Shown here: in pieces, positions 28,691 to 39,478 of the stretch
Layout: each line of letters begins with the position of its first letter
How positions within the stretch are numbered: position 1 is the first letter of the stretch
From: Yponomeuta sedellus
Lineage: Eukaryota; Arthropoda; Insecta; Lepidoptera; Yponomeutidae
Direction of reading: 5' to 3'
Assembly (NCBI GenBank): GCA_934045075.1
Contig: OW203747.1
Span: 13,669,894-13,733,893, forward strand
Length of the DNA: 64,000 nt
The notes under the pieces: model-generated
Database searches by the model: none
Told to the model about the DNA's origin: nothing
What the model saw: only the letters and a program-made list of their open reading frames with translations
Made by a program: the position numbers and the translations under genes

Positions 28691-30355
28691 AGTGAATTCC
28701 CGCCAGATTCTCGGAAAAATCATGCTCATTCAAATAAAAAATAAATAAAAGAAGTGTGTTCTATATTCAAATATGTCAATAAAAAACCAGCCTTTAAGAT
28801 GGTGTATAGCTTGCTTGTAGATCTAATAGACCAAGACAAAGTTCTCGTCTCGTACGTGATAGACAACTTTTTATTCCACATCGGAAAAGGACATATTTTT
28901 AAAAGATTATAAACGTATTTATGCACTTGAACAATATTTTCAACATTATTTACCTTTGCATAGTATTTACCCTGCCACCAATAAAATGAAATCATAAACA
29001 TGGTCTTTTACCAAAAGCGGCCGTTTTTTAGCGTAAATTGATTAAAGTTCTAGGATGCTAATATTACGTTCTAGGCTCTAAAATAAAAACATATGTTCTA
29101 AAAATAATTCTCACGGACATGAAGATTATTGATGTTTACTTATTGAAAAATAAAATGTAACCTAAATAATGTTTTTTTCTCTATTGTGGCGCTAATGAGC
29201 AGCGCATACTAGCTTAAAGATTTTTGTCAACATAAAAAACCGCACGGTGTAAAGACCCTCTACAGAACATTAAGGTAATTGGTAAGAGTCGGATTACAAA
29301 GCGGCGCGCCCTTACCCCGCAGCGCCCCTAGCGCCGGAATTAATAACGCGATAGCGCTAAAAAGAACATACCTTATAGCACAGAAACAGTGGTTCAATGA
29401 AAGTTACAGGTTAAACTAGGTGTCCATTTTGAAATCTAGATAATTTTGGAGAATAAATTGACAAAAAAACACTAAACTTAGTCTTTTCAAAGTCCTCAGT
29501 TAAAATAGTTTACATAATTATTATAAAACATAAAACTAATGCATTATACAGATCTGATTACGATGCTGGAGTTCATGGATTCGATTCCCACTGGGGGCCG
29601 CCGTAGATTTGTAAAAATGGCTTCAGCCTGGGTGTTCATGTTTGTTATAATCTTGCCTAGTTACGATAACAAAGGGTATTCTCGTTTGGGGCCAGGGCAA
29701 GTGGATAATAATTATGTTGGAAGTTATTTATTTACTGTCTTTCGTTCCGGGTATATCTGATGTAAAGGATTACCCTTGTGGTGCAGAGGTGTGATGCGGA
29801 AACTTTTGGGTCGGATTTTATAATGCCTTTTTCTATGCCCTAAATGTATTTATCTTGTACAGAAGGTGCTTTTCAGTTTGGCAAACTCTGGGGAATTTTC
29901 GTAATTCTTGTTTCTTAGACAAACGCCTTATATTGTATAGCACAGATAAAAAGCATACGTAATTGCAAAAAAATTCCTTTTGCATATTTTCCTCACGCAC
30001 AGTCTAGAGGCCGAAGAAAGAAGGGTTCTTACATGCTTTACAGGTAGAACTAAGAACTTCATCAAAGTAATATTCAATAGATTTCGTACTAAGTTTTCCT
30101 TTTATAAGTTGGCCAACTATTACTATCACCAAATTTAACATTCGTGACTCATTGCGAGGTACCTAGGTTGGTCCCGCCTAGTTTAGTACCTACTTAATGT
30201 TCGGCGGGTGGATTTTTGGTAATTTTTTTATTTCATTTTTTTTTGCAAAAACGTCCTAAGGAAAGTCAGTCTGTCTAATCAGCACAGGAACAGAGCCCAC
30301 TGTTGGGCTAGTGCCCTTCCGCTTCCGTTCCTACTGATTCATCTTGAACCAGTGG
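28691..30355. other. Intergenic, few weak repeats
   Basis: Mostly AT-rich. 29390-29500 belongs to the AAGACTAAGTTTG family. 29570-29605 has GATTCCCACTGGGGGCCGCCGTA, a SINE 3' word also at 42230. 29270-29350 is a small GC-richer patch. No gene is recognised. Confidence 0.5.
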
Positions 30356-30359
30356 GAAG

Positions 30360-31320
30360 GGTAAGTGGCAAGGGCCGGTGCATCCTGGGCGCTGGTCAGT
30401 AACTTCTCTTTATGGGATCTTGCTGGCCAGCGGCGAAAAATCTGGCGGGAGGGGTCGCGTGGGCCCTGCTTCACTTTGTGGAGCGGGACCCAGGCGACCA
30501 ACGGATTGAAGGACCGACTGGGGGGGGACGCCGCTGCGCGAAAGCGCGCGCGGCTCGTACCAGTCGGACCAGAGCGGCCGTGGGCGGAGGGTCGGGGGAC
30601 CCTCTGTGGAGCGGGACCCAGGCGACCAACCGAATGAAGGACCGACTGGGGGCGGCGCCGCTGCGCGGAAGCACGCGCGCCTCGTACCAGTCGGACCAGA
30701 GTGGACGCCGGGTCGCGGAGGGTCAGGGGACCCTCTGCCTCCATCACGGCGGGCCGGAGGGCGCCCTTGCGTGTTCCGAGGGTGCCTTCTGGCACGGAGG
30801 GGCCCGCGCGGTCGCTCACCGCCTTCTCTGCTTTCAGAGAGGCGCAGGTGGGCGACGCGATGGGCCTCGCGTGTGGGGCGTGTGGGGGCCAACAGCACAG
30901 TGGCCCCCATGCGCCCCAACGAGGAGGTGCGCCGCCCTCCTTTAATCCCATTGGACCAGATGACAACTATCCCAAAGAAAATAAAAATGGGATGTAGGGG
31001 GCGGCGCGTTGGGGCGTGTGGTGGCCAAGGTCGTTTGCACTTGGCCACTATGCGCTCCAACGAAGAGATGCGGCGTTTTCTAGCCCCGTCGTCGAGCACC
31101 GACGGGGCAGGGGACGCCGCCGAAGGAGTGCCCGAAAGGGCGCCCGCAGACGGGGTCAAGACGGGGTCCCGTGGCCCCGTCCTTTGCGGTGCGGAGGAAC
31201 ACCCCAGGAGTTTTAGTCGGTATACCGCCCTTTTCAGGGCGGGAGTCCGACATAACCACTGTGCTCCCTCGAGCCGGTGGTACCCGTAATTGGGGTTTCT
31301 CCTGGGTAACAAAAAAAAAA
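30360..31320 (+). mobile_element. GC-rich retroelement-like 3' segment ending in poly(A)
   Basis: A 900-base, very GC-rich island between AT-rich flanks. It contains two tandem copies of a unit of about 130 bases (GCGGGACCCAGGCGACCAAC ... CTCGTACCAGTCGGACCAGA). Next come two diverged copies of a GGGCGTGTGG...GGCCAA...ATGCGC-CCAACGA segment. The end is GGTTTCTCCTGGGTAAC and A10. Long frames open on both strands because of composition, and none shows a known domain. It could be the 3' UTR of a non-LTR retrotransposon; the family is not recognised. Confidence 0.55.
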
Positions 31321-31395
31321 GGTCTCTTCTCTTTCACCCTAATCCAGTCCATTGCTAGTCTCGTCCAATCCCAGTCTACAGCAGACATTTTTTTA
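31321..31395 (+). repeat. Dispersed repeat fragment (TTGCTAGTCTCGTCCAAT)
   Basis: CTCTTCTCTTTCAC and GCTAGTCTCGTCCAAT recur at 32368-32420. Confidence 0.55.
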
Positions 31396-31397
31396 TT

Positions 31398-31545
31398 CTA
31401 CTATTTTTATTTTTAATGCACTAACCCGTGCTAAGGACAATTTTAAAAACCTATTTAGAGGCTAAGGCTGGCACGGATAGCCAGAGGTCGCGGGTTCGAA
31501 TCCCGGCATGGGTGGAATTTTTAGCCTCTAAATAGGTTTTTAAAT
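31398..31545. repeat. Foldback pair of the tRNA-like repeat, short
   Basis: The left arm is only the family's 3' tail (AATGCACTAACCCGTGCTAA to TTTAGAGGCTA). It joins directly to GGCTGGCACGGATAGCCAGA of a plus-sense copy ending TTTAGCCTCTAAATAGG. Confidence 0.85.
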
Positions 31546-32930
31546 TTTTTTTATTCTTCTTCTTTTCTCATGTCGAAAGCGTCAACTCGCCCTCTGACAC
31601 CTCGCTCCCGAAACCGCGCTTCTGCGATTGCACTCTGAGATATCAGCATTTTCGGCCAGAATACTCTATCTCTTCAAATTATCTCTGGATCGGGCAACAC
31701 CCCCACAAAGACGGTTCAGCCATTTCTATACTCTCAGTAAAGACAAGCCGCGGGTTTCCTCGCGATGTTTTCTTTATACAGTTAGCGTGTGGTATTGCCA
31801 CTACATTTTTATTTTATTTTACTTGCACGTAAGATTCGAAATAAAACCAATTCTCAAGGCACGCGTAATGTGTCCAGCGCGTATTGGCGGTTTCCAGTGA
31901 AGTTTAACTTCATTATCATCACACTGAGCAAGTGGTACTGATACCTACTACAAAATTTTCTGTATTTTGTATACGTAACTTCGAAAAACAAGTCACGCGG
32001 TAGCAAAAAGTTGGGCTAAAATATCTGCGTAATTTCCACTTTTATTAAGAAATAAAGTGTTCTCTCTCTATTTATCTCTCGAACCCAGCCAGGGCCTCCC
32101 GAAAGTAAGGAAAGCGTTCTTCCCAAGCACCACCACCGCTTACTGTGCTCTTTTTTTAGACAAGATTAGATAATGCTTTATTTATACACAAAACACACAT
32201 TCAAAAATTTGGGTGAAATTAACACTTAAACACAAAAACACATTTGATTTTAACAGATGCAACATTATGCAAAGTGACACCTTAATGAACCAACTACATA
32301 ACACTTGCCTACAAAGCAATTTTTCTATCTCTATGTAATTAACCCATAACATATGATGGGCATAGGCCTCTTCTCTTTCACGCCAACCCATCCGTTCCTT
32401 TGCTAGTCTCGTCCAATGTTTCCCAGCCAGTTTCACAATGCCATCGGCCCACCAGGATGGTGGCAAGGAGTTTTTAGCCACCCATATCCCAAATCGGCGC
32501 CCGCCTTTTTTCTACGTAATAGCCACATTGACGACATTGTCTGCCCACAGACCTTCGACAGGTTCTTGGCCACTACTCAGTGGGCACTGATTTTGATTAC
32601 TGAAAAATAAGTGCCTTCAAATGGGTCTCATTTTCAACATTAGTGCCATGTTAGCCTTGATAAACATTACATCCAGGCCGAAGCGAGATTCACACCCGCG
32701 CATCTAGCGTCTAGCATCTCTTATTGCTATTTCTATTTGAAATTAGTTTATGAATCCTAATTACTTTTCTCTAGCGCGACCGACCAGTCGGTCAGTAACT
32801 AAGTTCTATTCTAGAATTAGGTGAACGATATTCGGAAATGACATCACACAGCCCAAATAAAAGTCGGCAAAGCGGCAAAACTTCGCAACGCACCTCGTTG
32901 TAATTAAAAAAACAAAATTATTCCACCCTA
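31546..32930. other. Intergenic, repeat fragments
   Basis: Pieces of the CACGATGTTTTC family (31740-31800), the TAAGAAATAAAGTGTTCTCT family (32040-32075) and the GCTAGTCTCGTCCAAT family (32360-32600) are visible. No gene is recognised. Confidence 0.5.
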
Positions 32931-32934
32931 CATG

Positions 32935-33640
32935 TGATTAACGTCCCCCCCACGGCTGGGGGGCGAAACCGCCCCACCGCCACCCTCTTTCTTTATAACA
33001 TGGTCAGTTGAACTACAACCTCCTTACAAGTAACGTAGCCTTAGAAACTGAGGGCAAAACAAAATATAAACAACGAAAAAAGTGCAGTTTTTTAATAAAA
33101 GCCACGCCCGTTTTGAAAAAGTTCGTTTTGACAATCATGTTTTTGAACAGGCGAGGCTTTTAAAGTGATGTTTGTTGGTCAAGTGCTAGGTTTGCGCTAA
33201 TTTTTCGACGTATCGCGGCCGTCAGAACTGTTTTTCACCTTCACGTGTTGGGTGTAATTTTTTTTAGCTACGCGACCGTGTTAAATCTCAATCGAGGGTG
33301 GAAATAAATCCACACAACATTTGCGTGGAACGCCACGCAAAATGCGGCGAAACTGTTGATTTTCTTTTGCGAGAATTAGTTTTAAAAAAACAAAATGGCG
33401 GCGCTTTTCTATTTTCGCGCCAAAAAACCTATCATGGAGGACGCGGCCGTGGAAATCTTCCACGTCTTCAAGATCAAGTTGAAATGACGAAGTTTGGTTG
33501 ATGGTGATTCGTGAGAAAAATGGAGACCGCAAAAATGTGAACTGACACGCTGGTGTAATGTTTCTGTGATTTGTTCTATGGATCGTAGACTGTTGTGAGA
33601 TTGTGTTGTGTGTTCCAGTTAATACCTACCTATCTACCTA
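32935..33640. promoter_or_regulatory. Promoter-like unique segment with E2F and YY1-type sites
   Basis: Unlike its surroundings, this stretch has no repeat family. It has AAAATGGCGGC (33392-33402, YY1/Pleiohomeotic-like) followed ten bases later by the palindromic TTTTCGCGCCAAAA (33412-33425, E2F consensus), then a CpG-rich stretch. Inverted repeats TTTGCGTGG/CCACGCAAA (33319-33345) and GTGGAA/TTCCAC (33448-33463) are present. Short ORFs on both strands show no known domain. It might be the 5' end of an unrecognised gene. Confidence 0.4.
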
Positions 33641-33954
33641 CATATCTACCTACTTTAACTGTGAGACTGTTTTCAAAAGGTGAGTAAAGATTCTTTGTGA
33701 CTGGAAGAGGAGCCGAAGATCGGGCCCAGTACCGTGTCTTGGCAGTCCACGCAAGACATGCTACTGAGTCTAAAGTATGTCCAGCAGTATGCCCACTGCT
33801 GGACGCAGTCTGTCCAGCAGTGGACTGACTCTGGCTGATTATGATGAAGAAAGATTCACTAGTAACAATTTCTTCTGAAGACGATTTAGCATCATTGCCA
33901 GACTATCTTGTTCTAGCAATTTTTAAATGGATATTATTGTGTGTCATGTAGAGG

Positions 33955-34082
33955 TAAAGCCTACAGAAATCCAAAACCATGACCCGGGCAATAGCATCCG
34001 AGTGGTCCCTTCACCCATCTAGTGTGTATGAAGATGCCACTGGACGCTGTATAAATCATCTCATTTCGTAGATGCAAAAGCC
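33955..34082 (+). repeat. Fragment of the 39.5-kb tRNA-headed repeat
   Basis: CCATGACCCGGGCAATAGC through GACGCTGTATAAATCATCTC equals the 3' part of 39479-39875. Confidence 0.7.
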
Positions 34083-34129
34083 TGAGAGCAAAAGTTTCTC
34101 ACGATGTTTTAGTCAACCGTTAGTGAGTG

Positions 34130-34276
34130 CTCAGAGTGGAGTTTTTTTTTCCGCTGCCTTTTTCTCCACTACAGTACGGCCCGAAGGCGGCGGCTTACAT
34201 TTTACATTGTACATTGACATTCAGCAAACAGAATGTAAATTCTTTACGTTGAAATAAAATGATTTGAATTTGAATT
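34130..34276 (+). repeat. Dispersed short repeat (GGCCCGAAGGC family), full copy
   Basis: AGAGTGGAGTTTTTTTTTCC to TTTACGTTGAAATAAAATGA. It is the best copy of this family in the window, with A/T-rich TTTGAATTTGAATTTG tail. Confidence 0.8.
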
Positions 34277-34374
34277 TGCTATTTTCACTACAACTTCAAA
34301 AATATACATAATTTAAAAACAAAATCATTGGTACATGGCGGTATTCGAACCCATGACCTCGGAAATGGAACAAT

Positions 34375-34520
34375 GTTGAGTTTTTTTTCCGCTGCCTTTT
34401 TCTCCACTACAATACGGCCCGAAGGCAGCGGCTTACATCTTATATTTTACATTGACAAAATTCTGCAAACAGAATGTAAATTCTTTACGTTGAAATAAAT
34501 TGATTTGAATTGGTTAGTAG
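34375..34520 (+). repeat. Dispersed short repeat (GGCCCGAAGGC family), second copy
   Basis: Same orientation, about 100 bases after the previous copy, with identical layout and tail. Confidence 0.8.
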
Positions 34521-35035
34521 GTAAAATATAATTCTAGTATATTATATTTCAAGCATTCTCTCTCTGTATCACGCCACCTTGTCAGTCCTCGCTAACGTAC
34601 ATTTCGCCTTGAACCAAGTATTCGTTAAACGGTGGAAATTACTGAAAGGAGTCGTTTACCCTCGCTGGTTCAGTTTGCCACGAAATACCTACATTTGCTG
34701 ATATCAATTAATTACTTTCAACTTTACCAACTTAAGCATTAATGATCCCCATTGGGTATTTACACTTCTACAGTAGTATAGACTATGACAATGTAAAGAG
34801 AAAACGTTTGTAAGTTTGTGTGTAGGGGATTGGTAATCTCCGAATACCTCCGTGGTATAATTAAAAAACAGTTTTACAAGAAAATATGACAAATTGCCAA
34901 AACTATCCGAACGACAACCGGCCTTGCTTCAGGCGCAAATTATTTAGTTGGTTTGTGACAAAATAACTATTAGAGCGCAGCATAATTCCTGAATGAACAT
35001 ACATTTTCAGAAACCTATTTGTATATATTGGCCTT
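34521..35035. other. Intergenic, nothing recognised
   Basis: AT-rich, without ORF or repeat match. Confidence 0.5.
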
Positions 35036-35400
35036 TTTGCATCTACGTAATGAGACGATTTATACAGCGTCCAGTGGTATCTTCACTTACACTTGATGAG
35101 TGAAGGGACCACTCCGACACTGTAGTGTCTGGGACATTGTTTTATAAATGGTGTAGGTTTGCCCAGCACCTATACCATCCTGACAGCTTAGTCGGCCTAG
35201 CCCACAGGAAAGACTAGTCAATACGTGCGGAGCCAACCAAGCCGCGGGTTTCCTCACGATGTTTTCCTTCACCGTTAGCGTGTGGTATTGCGACTACAAA
35301 TTCGCAAATGTACGTAACTTTGAAATTAAACAAAGCCATTGGTACATGCCCGCACTCGAGATCGAACCTGGGGCTCTCGCTTGCGAGTCCATGGCTCTAC
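35036..35400 (-). repeat. tRNA-headed repeat, inverted copy of 39479-39875
   Basis: Minus-sense copy: GAGATGATTTATACAGCGTC at the left through AACCAAGCCGCGGG and CACGATGTTTTC to an altered tRNA-like head at the right. Identity with 39479-39875 looks high by eye. Confidence 0.8.
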
Positions 35401-35439
35401 CATGGCGAGTCCATGGCAAAAAATTCCACTTATGGGCGA

Positions 35440-35578
35440 CTCATTAGCCCATTAGCTCAGTTGATAATAGCGCTGGCACGGATAGCCAGAGGTCGCGAGT
35501 TCGAATCCCGGCATGGGTGGAATTTTTAGCCTCTAAATAGGTTTTTAAAATTGTCCTTAGCACGGGTTAGTGCATTTA
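35440..35578 (+). repeat. tRNA-like repeat, 5'-truncated
   Basis: Plus sense from ATTAGCTCAGTTGATAATAG to CTTAGCACGGGTTAGTGCAT. The A-box and B-box regions are both present. Confidence 0.85.
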
Positions 35579-35799
35579 AAATAATATAATACATTTTCAG
35601 GTCCGATTATTTGTACATAAAATAATTATTTGTACAAAGAATAATTATTTGTACATAAAATAATTATTTGTATGATTTATCGGCCACGGCGTAAAGCTGA
35701 GCGGAGGCCATTTTGTTGCCAATTCCTAGTTCTTAAATATCTAGACTATAAGTTTTATTTTTATAATGGTACCAAATAAACATGTCTATTCTATTCTAT

Positions 35800-36148
35800 A
35801 GAGATCCTGGTTCGATTCCCTATGCGGACACATGCCCATCAATGACTTTGTTTCCTAAGGCCGCCGTACTACTCGTAGGTTAAGAAATATCTGTGTAATT
35901 TCCATTTTTATGTACGATAAAGTGTTCCCTATCTCTCTGTCTCTAAGTTATGTACATTCGTGAAGTTATAGTAGGTAGCAATACCACTCGCTAACCGTGA
36001 TGGAAAACATCGTGAGGAGACCTGAGTGTCTGAGGTGTTTGTAATACTTCAGCGCTTGAAATTGCCAATCCGCGGTGGGCACGCGTGGAAATTAAGCCCA
36101 CACTCTCTCTCTCTCTCTCTCTGAGAGACGGCCTGTGCATTGCAGTAG
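35800..36148. repeat. Two adjacent dispersed repeats with (TC)n
   Basis: 35805-35945 ends in GATAAAGTGTTCCCTATCTC (family also at 32040, 56360). 35990-36145 is the inverted partner of 11500-11695, including the (CT)n run. Confidence 0.65.
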
Positions 36149-36372
36149 GACGTTTATAGGCGACATAAAAAACTATATATTATTACATACATAAGATAAG
36201 ATAAGAATATTCTTTATTGTACACTGGAAAAACAACAAATACAAAACAATTGCAAATATACATAGTACAATTGGCGGCCTTATTGCTAAAAGCAATTTCT
36301 TCCAGACAACCTTACGATGGAAAGTTGCTGAAGGAAATTAGAAAGACGGGTAGCCAGTGCAAATAAAATTAA

Positions 36373-36403
<31 letters not shown>

Positions 36404-36567
36404 CATACATACATACATACATACATACATACATACATGCATGCATGCATGCATGCATGCATGCATGCATGCATGCATGCATACATACATACATACATAC
36501 ATACATACATACATACATACATACATACATACATACATACATACATACATACATACATACATACATA
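36373..36567. repeat. Compound microsatellite (CATA)n(CATG)n(CATA)n
   Basis: 195 bases: ACAT repeats on both sides and about 46 bases of the self-complementary CATG repeat in the middle (36437-36482). It abuts the repeat at 36568, whose copies at 14650 also end in (ATGT)n. Poly-MYVC and poly-THTYI frames are artefacts. Confidence 0.95.
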
Positions 36568-36705
36568 ACCTCACGCCTGTATCCCAGAGGGGTAGGCAGA
36601 GACCAGGGACTGCCACCTGCCACGATCCTGACAGATCACCTTCGCTTCATCAACGTTCATAAGTCGTTGCATGCACGCACGCCGGTTCCGGGTACTTTTT
36701 TTATA
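36568..36705 (+). repeat. Dispersed repeat (CCTCACGCCTGTATCCC family)
   Basis: Same block as 14520-14650 (inverted) and 56890-57012, ending GCCGGTTCCGGGTAC. Confidence 0.75.
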
Positions 36706-36899
36706 CAATATTATAATTATTAAATTCCTTATTGTACGAGTAACTATTGTATAATTGGTGGGCTTAATACTAAATAGTATTTTATTCTAGCCAACCAACA
36801 GGTACGTGAGAAGGTGTGAAGCAGAGGCATGGTAGTTTAATGAAATTCGTTTTTAAAATTAAACAATATAGTGTTCTACACACTTAAAAAAGTACAATA

Positions 36900-38045
36900 T
36901 CTATATATATAAAAGAAAGTCGTGTTAGTTACACCACTTATAAAGTTATAACTCAAGAATAGCAGAACAGATTTGGGTGAAAATTGGTAGCTTAGAGGCA
37001 GGAGACGGACATAAGATACTTTTTATCCCGTTCGACAGCGTTCCCGTGTGACTTGACATGAAACGTCAGTCACTATACGTGGTATAACAAAAAAGAATCT
37101 GACTTGGAATAACAAAACGCAAATGACAGCTATGGAAGTAATGATAAAACTCGGTATGGTTGAAAATTTGAGTTTTGAAATAAATTTTTAGGTGAATTGA
37201 AGTGAAGTGAAGTTTAATTAATAATGCCGGGAGCAAGACGATCGAATCTTTCCCGACAAAGCCGTAATGCAAGAAGAATACGAAATACTGCAAATGAAAG
37301 GACTGAAGAAGAACAAGAAATTGCACGTGAACGGCGCCGCGATTGTATGGCTCGACTTCGTGCTTCTCAATCAAGAGAGCAAAGTGAAGCAGCCCGTGCA
37401 ACAGCTCGGTTGGCAATGCGGAATCGTCGAGCGAACAACAGAGGTCAACAAATAGATAATTTGCGACGCAGAACAAGATATTTATCAAGTGCTGATTTGA
37501 ACTGCGTTCTGAGGAGTACATCCATTTACAAGATGCAGTTAGTACTGAAGGAAATGCAGCTAATATTGGTCGATTAACTATTCTGCCGGCGACGTACATT
37601 GGTAGTCCACGTCATATGCATGAATATGCACAAGATGCAATGACATATGTTCGTCATTACGGTCGGCCAGATCTCTTTATTACTTTTACCTGTAATCCAA
37701 AATGGATAGAAATTACTCAATTGCTGCTTCCCGGACAAACATCAAGTGATAGACACGACATCACAGCACGTATATTCAGGCAAAAAAATCGGTCCCTGAT
37801 GAACTTTATTGTTAAACAACGCGTCTTTGGAGATACTCGATGCTGGATGTATTCAATCGAATGGCAAAAGCGAGGCCTGCCGCACGCACACATTCCAAGG
37901 TACTTAAGTGAAGAGCAACCTATGTACTAAAATACAGAAATAATAATGAATGATTAATGTAGGTATTTAATTTTTTTCAATAAAAAAAACACAATCTGCT
38001 TATTTATTGCCATTAAGACGGAACAAAGTTTGCCGGGTCAGCTAG
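36900..38045 (+). mobile_element. Helitron with deleted Rep gene
   Basis: Starts TCTATATATATAAAAGAAAG after host A (36899) and ends GCCGGGTCAGCTAG before host T (38046), the A/T insertion rule of Helitrons. The 1.15-kb body holds two joined parts of the Rep/helicase ORF; helicase is absent. Confidence 0.9.
37224..37930 (+). pseudogene. Helitron Rep/helicase fragment
   Basis: 37224 onward codes for the arginine-rich N-terminal region (RRSNLSRQSRNARRIRNTAN). After an apparent deletion near 37490 the Helitron_like_N domain resumes in another frame (EYIHLQDAVSTEGN, then GRPDLFITFTCNPKW and WMYSIEWQKRGLPHAHI). HAH is the HUH metal-binding motif of rolling-circle Reps. It stops soon after, so the catalytic tyrosines and the whole helicase are missing. 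It cannot act alone. Confidence 0.88.
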
Positions 38046-38344
38046 TTATTTATAAAGACAATAATTATGCATATTTACAAAGAAAGATAGTATTATAAAG
38101 ATACATCTTCATATAAAATCGTTTTTCAGTCAATATCGCCAGAAGTATTGTACAGATCTTCGCACAGAGATAGATTATAGTCTGGTATGGTGCGTAGGCT
38201 ACTTTTGACTCCGGAAAAACAGACTATTATGGTAAGACAGATTTAGTTCTAACAGATACACATCAAAAGCAAAAGAAGTTATGGTCAACAGCTAGCAACT
38301 ATTGTACAGAGATCCCTAAAAAGTTTATTACCTACGACCGTTCG

Positions 38345-38460
38345 ACTTTTCTTTACCTCAACTCGACCCTGAGACATCGGCTAACATAGTACATTGACAT
38401 TCAATAAAACAGAATATTAAATCTTAACGATCTAATAAATTTTAGATTTCTGATTTCTTG
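38345..38460 (+). repeat. Dispersed short repeat (GGCCCGAAGGC family), diverged
   Basis: Keeps TACATTGACATTCA and AACAGAAT blocks; the rest is eroded. Confidence 0.5.
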
Positions 38461-38526
38461 AGGTAACTAAATTGCCTATAGACAATTACCCCAAAGGTTA
38501 ACAAGTAGTACCTAAGGCTACAGTAA

Positions 38527-38640
38527 GTTTTATTAAACGGGTCTAATCTCGATTGTTAATTAGGTAAAACGTAATTACTTCGATTCTCCAAGTTTTACCA
38601 AATAAATAATCGCGATTGGACTCGTTTAATATGTAACTAT
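38527..38640. mobile_element. Short inverted pair of Penelope-type termini (second subfamily)
   Basis: ATTAAACGGGTCTAATC at the left and GATTGGACTCGTTTAAT at the right face each other, with GTAAAACGTAATTAC-like words between. The same layout occurs at 50578-50690. Confidence 0.6.
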
Positions 38641-38715
38641 GTATTAGCATCGCGAGTCATTAAGAAATAGTAAGACTAATTGTACTAATCAGCTACGTAA
38701 TTTGTCGTTCTATGT

Positions 38716-39275
38716 AGACAAGCTGTGGCAATCCTAACAGGCCACTGCTCACTGAACAGACATCTCTACGATATGGCCACTTTTGTCCCTTGGGGACAAA
38801 AGTCTCTGAATCGTAAAAAATGTCCTCCGAGTACTTTTCGCGGACTCAACGTTTACGGAGTGTAACTTGAGGGACTTTTTGTAAAAGGTACTTTTAATCC
38901 TTAGTGTGCGTTATTCGATACAATTTATGAGAGATCTATATCGACGGAGAAAAAGTAACCGGTTGATAGTCCCTCATCTGCGCAGGCCTATTTGGGACTA
39001 ACCGTCGCGACGTCATAAGCCCGCTTTGTCGGGGATGCCTCAAAGAAGAGGAAATACCTGCCCACGTGACCATTCACTGTGAAGGCGTAGAAAAGCAACG
39101 GACCGCCATCATTGGGAAGCTGGGATCCCTCCAGGATGCTCACAGTGGCATCAAAGCACTGCTGGCTTTCTGGAAAGAGACAGGCTGACTGCAGTAAACT
39201 CACAGCTCCACTGCGTACAATGGCCCAATCATGAGGCTAAGTGAGGAAGTCTCAGGTCTAACTAACTAACTTATC
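38716..39275 (+). pseudogene. LINE C-terminus (R1/LOA/I-like), split by a MITE
   Basis: The left piece reads RQAVAILTGHCSLNRHLYDM. After the MITE (38775-38988) it continues NRRDVISPLCRGCLKEEEI, AHVTIHCEGV and ends FWKETG-stop (39186-39188). LTGHCSLNRHL and the later CRGC...H...C knuckle are typical of the C-terminus of LINEs with a GHC-L-x-x-HL motif. The 3' end ACTGCGTACAATGGCCCAAT ... CTAACTAAC recurs at 55498-55560. Confidence 0.8.
38775..38988. mobile_element. MITE inside the LINE (relative of 23966-24350)
   Basis: GGCC at both ends with TAT on each outer side. The body matches 23966-24350 inverted, but 14 terminal bases (TGCGCAGACGAGGG) are missing at the left. The palindrome ACTTTTGTCCC/GGGACAAAAGT is kept. 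Confidence 0.75.
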
Positions 39276-39324
39276 ATTCTATGAAACAGAGTCTTGTCAT
39301 TGTGAAATGAAGACGCCAACGGCT

Positions 39325-39420
39325 TTTTTCCCCGCTGCCTTTTTTTCCACTGCAAATACTTATTGTCATTCAACAAACAGAATTTAATTCTTACCGTCGA
39401 AAACATTGATTTCTGATATT
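39325..39420 (+). repeat. Dispersed short repeat (GGCCCGAAGGC family), diverged
   Basis: CCCCGCTGCCTTTTTTTCCAC start and CATTCAACAAACAGAAT are kept. Confidence 0.55.
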
Positions 39421-39478
39421 TCTTAATGATCCGCGATATTCATACATAGTTATATATTAAACGGTTTTAACCACACAC

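Noticed and set aside
30331..31388. Long frames (up to 300 residues) on both strands of the GC-rich island
   Set aside because: High GC removes stop codons. Frames overlap on opposite strands, contain the tandem duplications and show no domain.
36338..36723. Open frames of poly-MYVC and poly-THTYI on both strands
   Set aside because: Translation of the (CATA)n(CATG)n tract; no start context or domain.
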